This document shows positions 33,630-42,831 of a stretch of 46,574 nucleotides of DNA, piece by piece. Every line of letters begins with the position of its first letter. The first letter of the stretch is position 1. Under the pieces are notes generated by a model. That model ran no database searches. It was not told the origin of the DNA and saw only the letters and a program-made list of their open reading frames with translations. Source of the stretch: Eubacterium sp. (GTDB lineage: Bacteria; Bacillota_A; Clostridia; Lachnospirales; Lachnospiraceae); assembly GCA_023663915.1 (NCBI GenBank), contig JAMPGN010000006.1, forward strand, positions 1-46,574, written 5' to 3'. A program made the position numbers and the translations under genes.

Positions 33630-35375
33630 ATGGCAGAGCCCATCATTTCTTTTAAGGACTATGGATTTCAGTATATGGCGCAGGCAAGCCCGACCCTGCA
33701 TCATATCAACCTGGATATTTACCCGGGGGAAAAAGTGCTGATCGCGGGTGCTTCCGGCAGCGGCAAGAGCACCATCGGCAGCTGTATCAACGGTCTGATT
33801 CCCTATGCCTATCCCGGCGAGAGCACGGGGGCGCTTTCGGTAGGCGGAAAGGATCCGAAAAAGGAGAGCATCTTTACCTTAAGCCAGATTGTGGGGACGG
33901 TACTGCAGGATACGGACGGGCAGTTCATCGGGCTGACGGTGGGGGAGGATATCGCCTTTTCCCTGGAAAACGATTGTGTGCCGCAGGCTGAAATGAAGCA
34001 GACTGTGGCAGAGGTGGCGAAATTAGTGGATATCGACCATCATCTGGAATATGCGCCCCATGAGCTTTCCGGCGGGCAAAAGCAGCGGGTCAGCCTGGCG
34101 GGGGTTATGGTGGAGAAGGTGAAAGTGCTGCTCTTTGACGAGCCGCTGGCGAATCTCGACCCGGCGGCGGGCAGGGTGACGATTGAGCTGATCGACGAAG
34201 TGCAGAAGCGTACCGGTGCGGCGGTGCTCATCATAGAGCACCGTCTGGAGGATGTGCTGTGGCGGAAGATGGATCGGATCGTGCTGATGGATGAGGGGAG
34301 GATCATAGCGGATCTGCCGACAAAGTCTTTCCTGGCGGGGGATATGCTGAGAGAACATGGCATCCGGGAACCCTTGTATCTGACCGCCCTGCGCTATGCG
34401 GGCATTCCGATCACGGAGGCATTGGAACCCCAGCACGTGGACAGCCTGCGGCTTTCCGAAGAACAAAAGGGGCAGGTGCGCGCCTGGTATCAGGACAGTG
34501 GGAGCAAGGCGGCTGCTGCGCCGGAGGCAAAGGAGCTTCTGCGGGTGGAACACTTAAGCTTTGGCTACACGCCGGAGGTGCAGAATCTGCGGGATGTGAG
34601 CTTTTCCATCCGGGAAGGGGAAATGGTCAGCATTGTGGGCAAGAACGGCGCGGGCAAAAGCACGCTGGCGAAGCTGATCTGCGGTTTTGAAAAACCGACT
34701 GCGGGTCGAATCTGCCTGGAGGGAAGAGACCTTTGCGGTGATACCATTAAGGAGCGGGCGCAGAGGATCGGCTATGTGATGCAGAATCCTAACCAGATGA
34801 TCTCCAAGCCGCTGATTTGGGACGAGGTGGAGATGGCGCTTCTTGCAGGCGATATGAGCGAAGCGGAAAGAAAGGAACGGGTGGAGGAGACGCTTAAAAT
34901 CTGCGGGCTTTACCCCTTCCGGAAATGGCCGGTATCGGCGCTTTCCTACGGACAGAAAAAGCGGGTGACGATCGCAGGCATTCTGGTACAGCGCCCGCAG
35001 ATGATCATTCTGGACGAGCCGACGGCGGGCCAGGATTATCACCATTACACGGAGATCATGGAGTTTTTAAGGGAACTGAACGCGCAGGGCTTTACGATCG
35101 TGATGATCACGCACGATATGCACCTGATGCTGGAATACACGCCGCGGGCGGTCGTGTTCTGCGAGGGAGAGCTTTTGGCGGATACAACGGCGGCGCACGT
35201 CTTAAACGATCCGGCGCTGGTACAGAAAGCAAACCTGAAGGAGACCAGCCTGTATACGCTCAGTATGCAGTGCGGGATTGAGAATCCGCAGCAGTTCACG
35301 GAGCGGTTTGTCGCCTTCGAGGAGGCACAGAGAGAAAAAACAGGGGGGGGGGCAGAGCTGAAATGGCAAGGGTAG
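33630..35375 (+). CDS. ECF transporter fused ATPase (EcfA1-EcfA2)
   Basis: The 581-residue protein has two ABC ATPase domains in tandem. The first (about 1-240) has Walker A GASGSGKST, signature LSGGQKQRVSLAG and Walker B VLLFDEPLANLDP. The second (about 300-530) has GKNGAGKSTL, LSYGQKKRVTIAG and MIILDEPTAGQD. Fused A subunits of this sort energise ECF uptake systems. GAGGAG sits before ATG 33630. Near the end is a run of 10 G residues (35343-35352) in the last codons, and the gene overlaps ecfT by 13 nt. Confidence 0.9.
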   Translation: MAEPIISFKDYGFQYMAQASPTLHHINLDIYPGEKVLIAGASGSGKSTIGSCINGLIPYAYPGESTGALSVGGKDPKKESIFTLSQIVGTVLQDTDGQFIGLTVGEDIAFSLENDCVPQAEMKQTVAEVAKLVDIDHHLEYAPHELSGGQKQRVSLAGVMVEKVKVLLFDEPLANLDPAAGRVTIELIDEVQKRTGAAVLIIEHRLEDVLWRKMDRIVLMDEGRIIADLPTKSFLAGDMLREHGIREPLYLTALRYAGIPITEALEPQHVDSLRLSEEQKGQVRAWYQDSGSKAAAAPEAKELLRVEHLSFGYTPEVQNLRDVSFSIREGEMVSIVGKNGAGKSTLAKLICGFEKPTAGRICLEGRDLCGDTIKERAQRIGYVMQNPNQMISKPLIWDEVEMALLAGDMSEAERKERVEETLKICGLYPFRKWPVSALSYGQKKRVTIAGILVQRPQMIILDEPTAGQDYHHYTEIMEFLRELNAQGFTIVMITHDMHLMLEYTPRAVVFCEGELLADTTAAHVLNDPALVQKANLKETSLYTLSMQCGIENPQQFTERFVAFEEAQREKTGGGAELKWQG

Positions 35376-36196
35376 CGATTTTAAACTATATCAAACGTCC
35401 CAGCCCGGTACATGCACTGACGGGCACTACGAAGCTGGTCTTCTTTCTTGCCTGGAGCGTGGCTTCCATGGTGACTTATGATACCAGGGTGTTAATCTGT
35501 ATGCTGTTTATCGGGGCGGTGATCTTTAAGATCAGTCAGATCAAAATCCGGGATATCAGTGTGGTGCTGGGACTGGCGGCGGTATTTTTACTGCTGAATA
35601 ATCTGTTTGTTTATCTGTTTGCGCCGGAGTACGGGGTGGAGCTGTACGAGAGCCGGGATGTGCTGCTTACGATCGCGGGTCCTTATACGATCACGGCGCA
35701 GCAGCTGTTTTATCATTTGAATATGACGATGAAGGTCATCTGTGTGGTGCCGATCGCCCTGCTCTTTATCGCCTGCACGGATCCCAGCGAGTTTGCGGCG
35801 TCCCTTTCTAGGATCGGCGTAAGCTACCGGGCGGGTTACGCGGTGAGCCTGGCGCTCCGTTATATACCGGATGTGCAGAGAGAGTACCGGAATATCAGCC
35901 AGGCGCAGCAGGCGAGAGGTATTGATCTTTCAGGAAAGGATAAACTCTTTACGAGGCTGAAAAATTCGGTGGCGATCCTGCTGCCGCTCATCATGTCGAG
36001 CTTAAACCGCATCGAGACGGTCAGCAATGCCATGGAGCTTAGAGGTTTCGGCAAGGAGAAGAAGCGTACCTGGTATACCCAGCGCAGACTGCAGAAGAAG
36101 GACTGGGCGGCGATTGCGCTGGCGGCGGCGGTTCTGGCGATCGACCTGATTGTGACCTTCTGGGACGGCAGCCGGTATTTTAATCCTTTTATCTAA
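35363..36196 (+). CDS. ecfT: ECF transporter transmembrane subunit EcfT
   Basis: The 277-residue membrane protein has about five hydrophobic segments. It carries the two EcfT coupling-helix-type motifs that dock to the ATPases: RAGYAVSLALRYIPDVQREYRNISQAQQARGIDL and NAMELRGFG. It starts inside the end of the ATPase gene, so coupling is expected. With the UPF0397 S component and the fused ATPase it completes the transporter. Confidence 0.88.
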   Translation: MARVAILNYIKRPSPVHALTGTTKLVFFLAWSVASMVTYDTRVLICMLFIGAVIFKISQIKIRDISVVLGLAAVFLLLNNLFVYLFAPEYGVELYESRDVLLTIAGPYTITAQQLFYHLNMTMKVICVVPIALLFIACTDPSEFAASLSRIGVSYRAGYAVSLALRYIPDVQREYRNISQAQQARGIDLSGKDKLFTRLKNSVAILLPLIMSSLNRIETVSNAMELRGFGKEKKRTWYTQRRLQKKDWAAIALAAAVLAIDLIVTFWDGSRYFNPFI

Positions 36197-36205
36197 GGAG
36201 CGGAC

Positions 36206-37111
36206 ATGAAACTTCTTGTAATTGGCGGCAGTTATTTTTACGGCAGGGTCTTTGTGATGGAGGCGGCGAAAGAGCACGAGATCACGGTGTGGAACCGGGG
36301 TACGTATTCGATGGCGGATTTCGGCGTCCGGCAGGTTGTGGGCGACCGGCATGAGAAAACGGAAGCCTGCGGCGGGGATTTTGATGCGGTGGTTGACTTC
36401 TGCGCCTATACGGCTGGCGATATACGGGAAACCGTCTGTAATATGACGGGGCATATCGGGCAGTACCTCCTGGTCAGCACAGTGGATGTGTATGAGAGGG
36501 AGGCGGCGCAGGTAAAGACGGAGGAGACGTCCTTCGAGCGGCGGGAAATCCCCGGAGAGGCGGGCGCTTACATCGCCGGTAAGGTGGCGGCGGAGGAAGC
36601 GCTGCGGGAGGTCTGCGGTGCGCGGGGGATTCCCTTTACGATATTGCGTCCGGCAATTCTCTACGGTCCTTACAATTATGCGCCGAGAGAGTCTGTCTAT
36701 ATACAGATGCTGTTACAGAACCATGCCCTGCCGCGCTTTACCGATGCGGACGGCAGGTTCCAGTTTGTTTATGTGAAGGATGCGGCGCGGGCGGCGATTG
36801 CCTGCCTTGGCAATGAAAAGGCATACGGGCAGGCTTACAATCTCTGCCAGGATGAGATCCTTACCTACGACAGTTTTTTTGCGGTGCTGCGTCTGGTGGC
36901 AGAGGAGGACGGCGCGGAGGCAGCAGAAGTGCCGCTTTCCTTCGCGCAGGCTTCTTTGCAGGGCATACCGGCGCCGTTCCCTGTGACCGCAGCGGAGACG
37001 CATCTTTGTGACAACAGCAAGGGGAAAGCGGAACTGGGGCTGCGCTATACGGATTTTGCGGAAGGGATGCGCAGAACCTACAGGGCGTTTCGGAATGTGT
37101 ACGGGACGTAA
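36206..37111 (+). CDS. NAD-dependent epimerase/dehydratase-like protein (SDR)
   Basis: The 301-residue product has a Rossmann start MKLLVIGGSYFYGR. The extended-SDR catalytic pair appears as YxxxK in YIAGK, and RPAILYGPYNYAPRES is typical of nucleotide-sugar-type epimerases. AAGGAG precedes the start and it lies 9 nt after ecfT, probably co-transcribed. The substrate is not evident; it may act on a nucleotide sugar or the imported metabolite. Confidence 0.8.
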   Translation: MKLLVIGGSYFYGRVFVMEAAKEHEITVWNRGTYSMADFGVRQVVGDRHEKTEACGGDFDAVVDFCAYTAGDIRETVCNMTGHIGQYLLVSTVDVYEREAAQVKTEETSFERREIPGEAGAYIAGKVAAEEALREVCGARGIPFTILRPAILYGPYNYAPRESVYIQMLLQNHALPRFTDADGRFQFVYVKDAARAAIACLGNEKAYGQAYNLCQDEILTYDSFFAVLRLVAEEDGAEAAEVPLSFAQASLQGIPAPFPVTAAETHLCDNSKGKAELGLRYTDFAEGMRRTYRAFRNVYGT

Positions 37112-37190
37112 GGGGATACGCGGCAGGATGGCAAAATTCCTCTGTACAAATGAGGAAAAAAAGCATAAAATCCTATAGAGGAGGTGGAAC

Positions 37191-37427
37191 ATGAAGACAT
37201 ATATGCTGGACTTGAACTCCATCGAGAAGGTAAAGGGTTTTGTGAAAGCGATCGAACGGTTTGAAGGTTATTTTGATATCGCCACCGGAAGATATGTGGT
37301 CGATGCGAAGTCGATCATGGGTATTTTCTCCATGGATCTTTCCAAGGAGATTGAATTTCGGGTGCTGGAGACAAACGCGAAGATCGCGGAGATTGAGGCG
37401 GTGATTGCGCCTTATATGGCAAAATAG
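37191..37427 (+). CDS. HPr-like protein lacking the active-site motif, 78 aa
   Basis: The protein has HPr length and fold signature. The region VDAKSIMGIFSMDLSKEIEF matches the HPr stretch around regulatory Ser46. However, the N-terminal phosphorylation site (GIHARPA with His15) is replaced by LNSIEKVKGFVKAI. It therefore cannot be a classical PTS carrier; a regulatory role like Crh is possible but unproved. GGAGGTGGAAC upstream is a strong ribosome binding site. It precedes the SufC-like gene by 14 nt. Confidence 0.75.
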   Translation: MKTYMLDLNSIEKVKGFVKAIERFEGYFDIATGRYVVDAKSIMGIFSMDLSKEIEFRVLETNAKIAEIEAVIAPYMAK

Positions 37428-37441
37428 AAAGAGAGCGCAGT

Positions 37442-38164
37442 ATGCTGGAGCTGAAAAATATATCCTTCCAGGCAGAGGACGAAGGAAAAGAGATAGAGAT
37501 CTTAAAGAATGTCAATCTGACGATAGAGGAACAGTTTGTGGCGGTCACGGGGCCGAACGGCAGCGGCAAGAGTACGCTTGCAAAAATGATAGCAGGGATT
37601 CTTACCCCTACGGAGGGGCGGATCTTCCTGGACGGCGTCGATATCACGGAGCTGTCCATCACGGAGCGGGCGAAACTGGGGATCGGTTTTGCATTTCAGC
37701 AGCCTGTCCGCTTCAAGGGGATTACGGTAAAAGATCTGCTGTCCATCGCGGCGGGCAGGGACGCCGACGTGTCCGAGGTTTGCAATATGCTTTCCGAAGT
37801 GGGACTCTGCGCCAGAGATTATGTAAACCGAGAAATGAATGCCAGCCTTTCCGGCGGCGAACTGAAGCGTATCGAGATCGCGATGTTAAAGGCGCGTAAG
37901 ACGAAGGTATCCATTTTCGATGAGCCGGAGGCGGGAATTGACCTGTGGAGCTTTCAGAATCTGATCAGGGTGTTTGAGAAGCTGCATCAGGAAATCCAGG
38001 GGACGATTCTGATCATTTCCCATCAGGAGAGGATTTTGAATATCGCAGACCAGATCATATTGCTTTCTGGCGGGCAGGTCGAGAAGGTGGGCAGCAGGGA
38101 AGAGATTATGCCGGCGCTTCTGGGGCTGGGGCAGCCCTGCAGGACGCTGGCGGAAAAGCTTTAA
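37442..38164 (+). CDS. SufC-like ATPase (SmsC/SufC)
   Basis: The 240-residue ABC ATPase has Walker A GPNGSGKST (about 37), signature LSGGELKRIEIA and Walker B VSIFDEPEAGID. The Q-loop lies in FAFQQPVRFKG, typical of SufC. It acts with a SufB-type scaffold in Fe-S cluster assembly. No SufS, SufU or SufD gene is adjacent, so this looks like the minimal two-gene type (SmsCB) described in archaea and Firmicutes. Confidence 0.85.
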   Translation: MLELKNISFQAEDEGKEIEILKNVNLTIEEQFVAVTGPNGSGKSTLAKMIAGILTPTEGRIFLDGVDITELSITERAKLGIGFAFQQPVRFKGITVKDLLSIAAGRDADVSEVCNMLSEVGLCARDYVNREMNASLSGGELKRIEIAMLKARKTKVSIFDEPEAGIDLWSFQNLIRVFEKLHQEIQGTILIISHQERILNIADQIILLSGGQVEKVGSREEIMPALLGLGQPCRTLAEKL

Positions 38165-38182
38165 GGACGAGGTAGAATACAG

Positions 38183-39100
38183 ATGGACGCGATACAACAG
38201 GAGCTGCTTGCACAGGTGGCAGGGCTGCATGAGGTGCCGGAAGGCGCTTATAACATCCGTGCCAACGGGGAGCTGGCAGGGCGGCAGACAACGGCAAATA
38301 TTGATATTGTGACCAAAGAAGATAAATCCGGCATTGATATCCACATCAAAGCGGGGACGAAATCGGAGAGCGTGCACATTCCTGTGGTTTTAAGTAAGAG
38401 CGGCCTGCAGGAGAGCGTATACAATGACTTTTTTGTAGGGGAGGACTGCGACGTCACGATCGTAGCCGGCTGCGGTATCCACAACGGCGGTCCGGCGGCT
38501 TCGGCGCATTCCGGGATTCACCGTTTCTTTGTAGAAAAAAATGCGAAAGTCCGTTATGTGGAAAAACACTATGGCAGCGGGGACGGCAGCGGGGAACGGG
38601 TCATGAATCCCACCACCGAGATTCATCTGGCACAGGGCGCGTCTCTGGAAATGGAGACCGTGCAGATCAAAGGCATCGATTCCACAAAGAGGGTGACGAC
38701 GGCGCAGGTTGCGGAGGGCGCTTCGCTGGTGATTAAGGAAAAGATCATGACACATGGGAAGCAGTCTGCGGAGACGGATTTTACCGTGGACATGGAAGGG
38801 GACGCATCCAGTGTGGATCTGGTTTCCCGTTCCGTGGCAAGGGAACATTCCCGGCAGCTGTTCCGAAGCCGGATCATCGGCAGCGCGGACTGCCACGGGC
38901 ACAGCGAATGCGACGCTATCATCATGGATGAGGCGAGCGTCAGCGCTATTCCGGAGCTGACGGCGAACCATATCGATGCGAACCTGATCCATGAGGCGGC
39001 GATCGGCAAGATCGCGGGTGAGCAGCTGATCAAGCTTATGACGCTGGGGCTTACGGAACAGGAAGCGGAGGAGCAGATCGTGAAGGGGTTTTTGAAATGA
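38183..39100 (+). CDS. SufB/SufD-like scaffold protein (SmsB-like), 305 aa
   Basis: The right-handed beta-helix core family signature is visible: FFVGEDCDVTIVAGCGIHNGG, SADCHGHSECDAIIMDE, and the C-terminal VSAIPELTANHIDANLIHEAAIGKI. The C-terminal SufB/D box with Cys/His/Glu is intact. At 305 residues it is shorter than SufB (about 470), consistent with the minimal SmsB type. It pairs with the SufC-like ATPase 18 nt upstream and overlaps the cardiolipin synthase gene by 4 nt. Confidence 0.82.
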   Translation: MDAIQQELLAQVAGLHEVPEGAYNIRANGELAGRQTTANIDIVTKEDKSGIDIHIKAGTKSESVHIPVVLSKSGLQESVYNDFFVGEDCDVTIVAGCGIHNGGPAASAHSGIHRFFVEKNAKVRYVEKHYGSGDGSGERVMNPTTEIHLAQGASLEMETVQIKGIDSTKRVTTAQVAEGASLVIKEKIMTHGKQSAETDFTVDMEGDASSVDLVSRSVAREHSRQLFRSRIIGSADCHGHSECDAIIMDEASVSAIPELTANHIDANLIHEAAIGKIAGEQLIKLMTLGLTEQEAEEQIVKGFLK

Positions 39101-40629
39101 GGAAATTTTTACAGAGGGCTTTAAACCGAGTTGTGATCACGGCGCTGCTGGTATTATTGCAGATTGTTTTTTTCCTGGTGGTGCTTTCGCATTGGGGAAG
39201 CTACTATATATGGGTATCCATGGTGCTGCGCATTATGACCTGGGCAGCGGTCTTCTATATCATCTGGAAGCCCAACAACCCGGCGGTGAAGCTTGCCTGG
39301 GTGGTGCCTATTCTGACCTTCCCGCTCTTTGGCGGTATCCTCTATCTGTTTTTCGGGGAAGTGATCGTGCCGAAGAAGCTGCGGGACAGCGTGGAACGGA
39401 CGGACAAGCTGGTGAAAAAGAGCCTGACGCAAGAGCCGGAAATCCTGGAAGCCCTGCAGCGGGAAAATGTGTCGGTCGCCAATCAATGCCGTTATATCCA
39501 AACCCATGCGGCGACGCCGGTCTGGGACGGGACGGACGCCGTCTATTTTGCAGAGGGGGAAGACTACTGGAAGAGCCTGCTGGCGGATTTAGAGCAGGCG
39601 GAGCGCTTTATCTTTCTGGAATATTTTATTCTGGAAGAGGGAGAAATGTGGAATCCGGTGCTGGAGATTCTGGAGCGGAAGGCGAAGGAGGGCGTGGAGG
39701 TGCGCCTGATCTACGACGACGTGGGAAGCGTTTTCCTTCTGCCGAAGGATTATGATAAGATCCTTGAGAAAAGAGGGATACACTGTGTGGCATTTAACAG
39801 GCTGGTGCCGTTCTTGTCCCTGGTGTTAAACAACAGGGACCACCGTAAGATTGTGGTCGTTGACGGCAGGGCGGCATACACCGGCGGCATCAATATGGCG
39901 GATGAGTATATCAATGTGAAGCACCCTTACGGCGAGCACTGGAAGGATGCAGGAATCCGCATCGAGGGCAGGGCAGTCTGGAATTTTACGGTGATGTTCC
40001 TGCAAATGTGGAATATGTCACGCTATACGGAGGAAGACTATACCCGGTATTATCATCCCTTCCCCAAAGAACAGACGGGCGGAGGGTATGTACAGCCTTA
40101 TATGGACACGCCCTTTGATATTGAGACCGTAGGGGAAAACGTTTATCTGAATATGATCGGCTATGCAAAACGCTATGTCTGGATTTATACCCCATATCTG
40201 GTCACGGATAACGAGATGGTCACGGCTTTGAAACTTGCCGCCAAGCGGGGCGTGGATGTGCGGATCGTGACGCCGGGCGTGCCGGATAAAAAGTTTGTTT
40301 ACTGGCTGACGCAGTCGAATTACCAGAATCTGATTGAAGCAGGGGTTAAAATCTATCAGTATACGCCGGGTTTCCTGCATTCGAAGTGCGTGCTCGTGGA
40401 TGATGAGACGGCGGCGGTCGGCACGATCAATTTTGATTACAGAAGCTTTTACCACCATTTTGAGTGCGGCGTATTCCTCCATCGGGCAGAGGCGGCGGCA
40501 GAGCTGAAAAAGGATATGGAAGAGACTTTTGCCGTTTCAGAGGAAATCACTCTTGCATGGTGCAAAGAGAAGTTTGTAAAGACTAACATCATTGGGCCGC
40601 TGTTAAAGCTGTTTTCGCCGTTGATGTAG
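39097..40629 (+). CDS. cls: Cardiolipin synthase (PLD family)
   Basis: The 510-residue protein starts with two membrane segments (ITALLVLLQIVFFLVVLSHWG and IMTWAAVFYIIWK). Two phospholipase D HKD motifs follow: HRKIVVVDGRAAYTGGIN (about 248) and HSKCVLVDDETAAVGTIN (about 427). It condenses phosphatidylglycerols to cardiolipin at the membrane. Start overlaps the SufB-like stop. Length and motifs are typical. Confidence 0.92.
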   Translation: MRKFLQRALNRVVITALLVLLQIVFFLVVLSHWGSYYIWVSMVLRIMTWAAVFYIIWKPNNPAVKLAWVVPILTFPLFGGILYLFFGEVIVPKKLRDSVERTDKLVKKSLTQEPEILEALQRENVSVANQCRYIQTHAATPVWDGTDAVYFAEGEDYWKSLLADLEQAERFIFLEYFILEEGEMWNPVLEILERKAKEGVEVRLIYDDVGSVFLLPKDYDKILEKRGIHCVAFNRLVPFLSLVLNNRDHRKIVVVDGRAAYTGGINMADEYINVKHPYGEHWKDAGIRIEGRAVWNFTVMFLQMWNMSRYTEEDYTRYYHPFPKEQTGGGYVQPYMDTPFDIETVGENVYLNMIGYAKRYVWIYTPYLVTDNEMVTALKLAAKRGVDVRIVTPGVPDKKFVYWLTQSNYQNLIEAGVKIYQYTPGFLHSKCVLVDDETAAVGTINFDYRSFYHHFECGVFLHRAEAAAELKKDMEETFAVSEEITLAWCKEKFVKTNIIGPLLKLFSPLM

Positions 40630-40657
40630 CTTATATTATGGGAGATGAAGAATAGCT

Positions 40658-41383
40658 ATGATACGTTTTATGAAGGTGATCGTGTGGAATCTGCCAAGAA
40701 TCTATATGATACCAAGGATGGCATATAAGGCTAGGCACGCCGACCGGTACGGGGAGGAAAACTGTTATGCCTATGCCCGGCTGGCGATCCGGCGTATGAT
40801 GCGGGCGGGGCATATCACGACGAAAAAATACGGCACGGAAAATCTGCCGGAGGAAGGCGGTTATATCATGTGCCCCAACCATCAGGGGAAGTACGATGCG
40901 CTGGGCATTATGATCTCCCATGAAAAGCCCTGTTCGGTGGTGATCGACGACGCCAAATCGCATGGCATCCTGGTCAAGCAGTTTATTGATCTGGTACAGG
41001 GAAAGCGTTTAAAAAAGGATGATACCAGACAGTCTGTAGGCGTCATCAAGGAGCTGGCGGAAGACACGAAGAAGGGAAGGCGGTTCATTATCTTCCCGGA
41101 GGGCGGCTACTGCCATAACCACAATACTGTGGGAGAATTTAAACCGGGCTGCTTTAAGAGCGCAGTCAAGGCAAAAGTACCGATTGTGCCGGTGGCGCTG
41201 ATTGATTCCTACAAGGTGTTCGAGGAGTGGACGTTGAGAAAGGTAGAGACGCAGGTTCACTTTTTGAAAGCGATCCCTTACGAGGAATACCAGGGCATGA
41301 CTACACTGGAGATCGCCGAGATGGTAAAGGAGCGGATTACCAGCACGATCAATGAGGTGCTCGGCTCCGCCTCTTATGCGTAA
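40658..41383 (+). CDS. 1-acyl-sn-glycerol-3-phosphate acyltransferase (PlsC-like)
   Basis: The NHx4D motif appears as NHQGKYD (about residue 73) and the substrate-binding FPEGGYC further on. These are acyltransferase hallmarks; the family transfers an acyl chain to lysophosphatidate in phospholipid synthesis. The 241-aa length is normal. Located behind cardiolipin synthase, it adds to a membrane lipid cluster. It ends 2 nt from the stop of the convergent tmcAL. Confidence 0.85.
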   Translation: MIRFMKVIVWNLPRIYMIPRMAYKARHADRYGEENCYAYARLAIRRMMRAGHITTKKYGTENLPEEGGYIMCPNHQGKYDALGIMISHEKPCSVVIDDAKSHGILVKQFIDLVQGKRLKKDDTRQSVGVIKELAEDTKKGRRFIIFPEGGYCHNHNTVGEFKPGCFKSAVKAKVPIVPVALIDSYKVFEEWTLRKVETQVHFLKAIPYEEYQGMTTLEIAEMVKERITSTINEVLGSASYA

Positions 41384-41385
41384 GA

Positions 41386-42633
41386 TCATATTTTTATGAT
41401 TGGTCTTTTGTATTCGTTGATCTCCGGAAGAGAATCAGCACCGGGGAATTTATAGCGCGCTACGCTCTGATAGATATGGCTTGCGCTGACGTCTTTTTCC
41501 AGCATGGAAAGACCTGTCGGCGCAAGCTGTTTTTCTGCGTCGGCAAGCTTCGAGAGCAGCGGGATAGAAGCGTTTGCCTTGATAGCGGAAAGAAGCGGCG
41601 CCGCCTCCTCCCGGAAACCGAGCATCCGTGCATAAAAAATCTGCCCCTCTTTCCGATAGCGGGTAAAGTCTTCCTCCATCAATCCCAGCAGAATGTGCAT
41701 GAGACAGCGGGAGATGCGCGCATAGGTGCGGTTTTTTGACTTCAGGAGATCGCAGAAGGAACGGAAGTCCTTATACTGCGGCAAAAACTTGACAATGCGG
41801 TCCGAAAGCTCCTTATCAATATCGGGATAACGAGTAAAAGATAACGCCTCTTCGGATAGAAGCTTATACTGCATCGGCAGAGAAAAATCATCTGCAAAAA
41901 CCGGATAGGTTTTCTGATAGGCTGTCTGCATCAAAAGCAGCGCGGATTCCGGCACCTGGCCGGCGATATTTTCCGGCGTGCCGTCATGCCGGAGGGATTC
42001 CCTAAGCGCCAGCGCAGAGCAGAAGCCGGAGGAAAGCCCGTTGTCGTGGTAGGAAGAACCGGTCCGGCGCAGGGTATAGGGTTCGATCCTGCTGTTTGTG
42101 GACAGGAGCGCCTTGCAGTATTCAATGCCCAGAATATTGTTGGGGGTAGTAAGCACGTTGATATGCGCCGTCAGATGGGGCGCGGAAGCTTCCAGCGCGG
42201 CGTTTCTCGCCTGTGGGTAGGAATGTCCCATGCGCAGATTACGGCTCAGAGTTTCCTTGAACACATCGTCTTCATGCAGGAGATGTTTCGCAAACTCCGT
42301 AAGCAGACGGATGTCGCCGCATTCGCTGCCAAAGCAGAGGGCGTCAACGATCCCCAGCCTGTCAAGGAGCGCAACGGCGCCGCCCGCAAAATATTCAGCG
42401 CTGCTTAAGGCATAATAGACCGGCAGCTCCAGTACCAGATCCGCGCCGTTTAAGAGCGCCGCCTGCGCGCGCAGATGCTTGTCCATCAGGGCGGGCGTGC
42501 CGCGCTGGACGAAATCGCCGCTCATCACGACGACGCAGTAGTCCGCGTTCGTAAGCTCCTTTGCCCGTTTGATCTGATAGGCGTGACCGTTGTGAAACGG
42601 ATTATACTCTGCAATGATGCCGACTGTTCTCAT
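41386..42633 (-). CDS. tmcAL: tRNA(Met) cytidine acetate ligase
   Basis: The 415-residue protein begins MRTVGIIAEYNPFHNGHAYQIKRAK, a nucleotidyltransferase HxGH motif, and continues with MSGDFVQRGTPALMDKHLRA. TmcAL activates acetate with ATP to acetylate the wobble C34 of elongator tRNA-Met. AGGGGG spaced 6 nt before ATG 42633 sets the start; a GTG at 42651 would overlap it. It stands divergent from pta, and acetate is the product of Pta-AckA, an apt metabolic neighbour. Confidence 0.92.
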   Translation of the reverse strand: MRTVGIIAEYNPFHNGHAYQIKRAKELTNADYCVVVMSGDFVQRGTPALMDKHLRAQAALLNGADLVLELPVYYALSSAEYFAGGAVALLDRLGIVDALCFGSECGDIRLLTEFAKHLLHEDDVFKETLSRNLRMGHSYPQARNAALEASAPHLTAHINVLTTPNNILGIEYCKALLSTNSRIEPYTLRRTGSSYHDNGLSSGFCSALALRESLRHDGTPENIAGQVPESALLLMQTAYQKTYPVFADDFSLPMQYKLLSEEALSFTRYPDIDKELSDRIVKFLPQYKDFRSFCDLLKSKNRTYARISRCLMHILLGLMEEDFTRYRKEGQIFYARMLGFREEAAPLLSAIKANASIPLLSKLADAEKQLAPTGLSMLEKDVSASHIYQSVARYKFPGADSLPEINEYKRPIIKI

Positions 42634-42765
42634 GGTTTTCCCCCTTTTCACGCATGAGAGTATTGCAATGATAATATGGCTTTTCTTTTATAAACAGTGT
42701 ATCATATTACGCGGTTTTTGTATTGTATTTTCTTAAAAACAGACAAAAAAAGCGCTGCTTCGTAT

Positions 42766-42794
42766 TTTACGCCGCCCTGTTTAAGTGTTATACT
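42766..42794 (+). promoter_or_regulatory. Candidate pta promoter
   Basis: TTTACG (42766-42771), 17-nt spacer, TATACT (42789-42794), about 40 nt before pta. The -35 is weak. The divergent region 42656-42831 otherwise holds nothing else recognisable. Confidence 0.4.
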
Positions 42795-42831
42795 ATAAAA
42801 AGATAAAGAAAAAATAAAGGAGGGTATGGCT

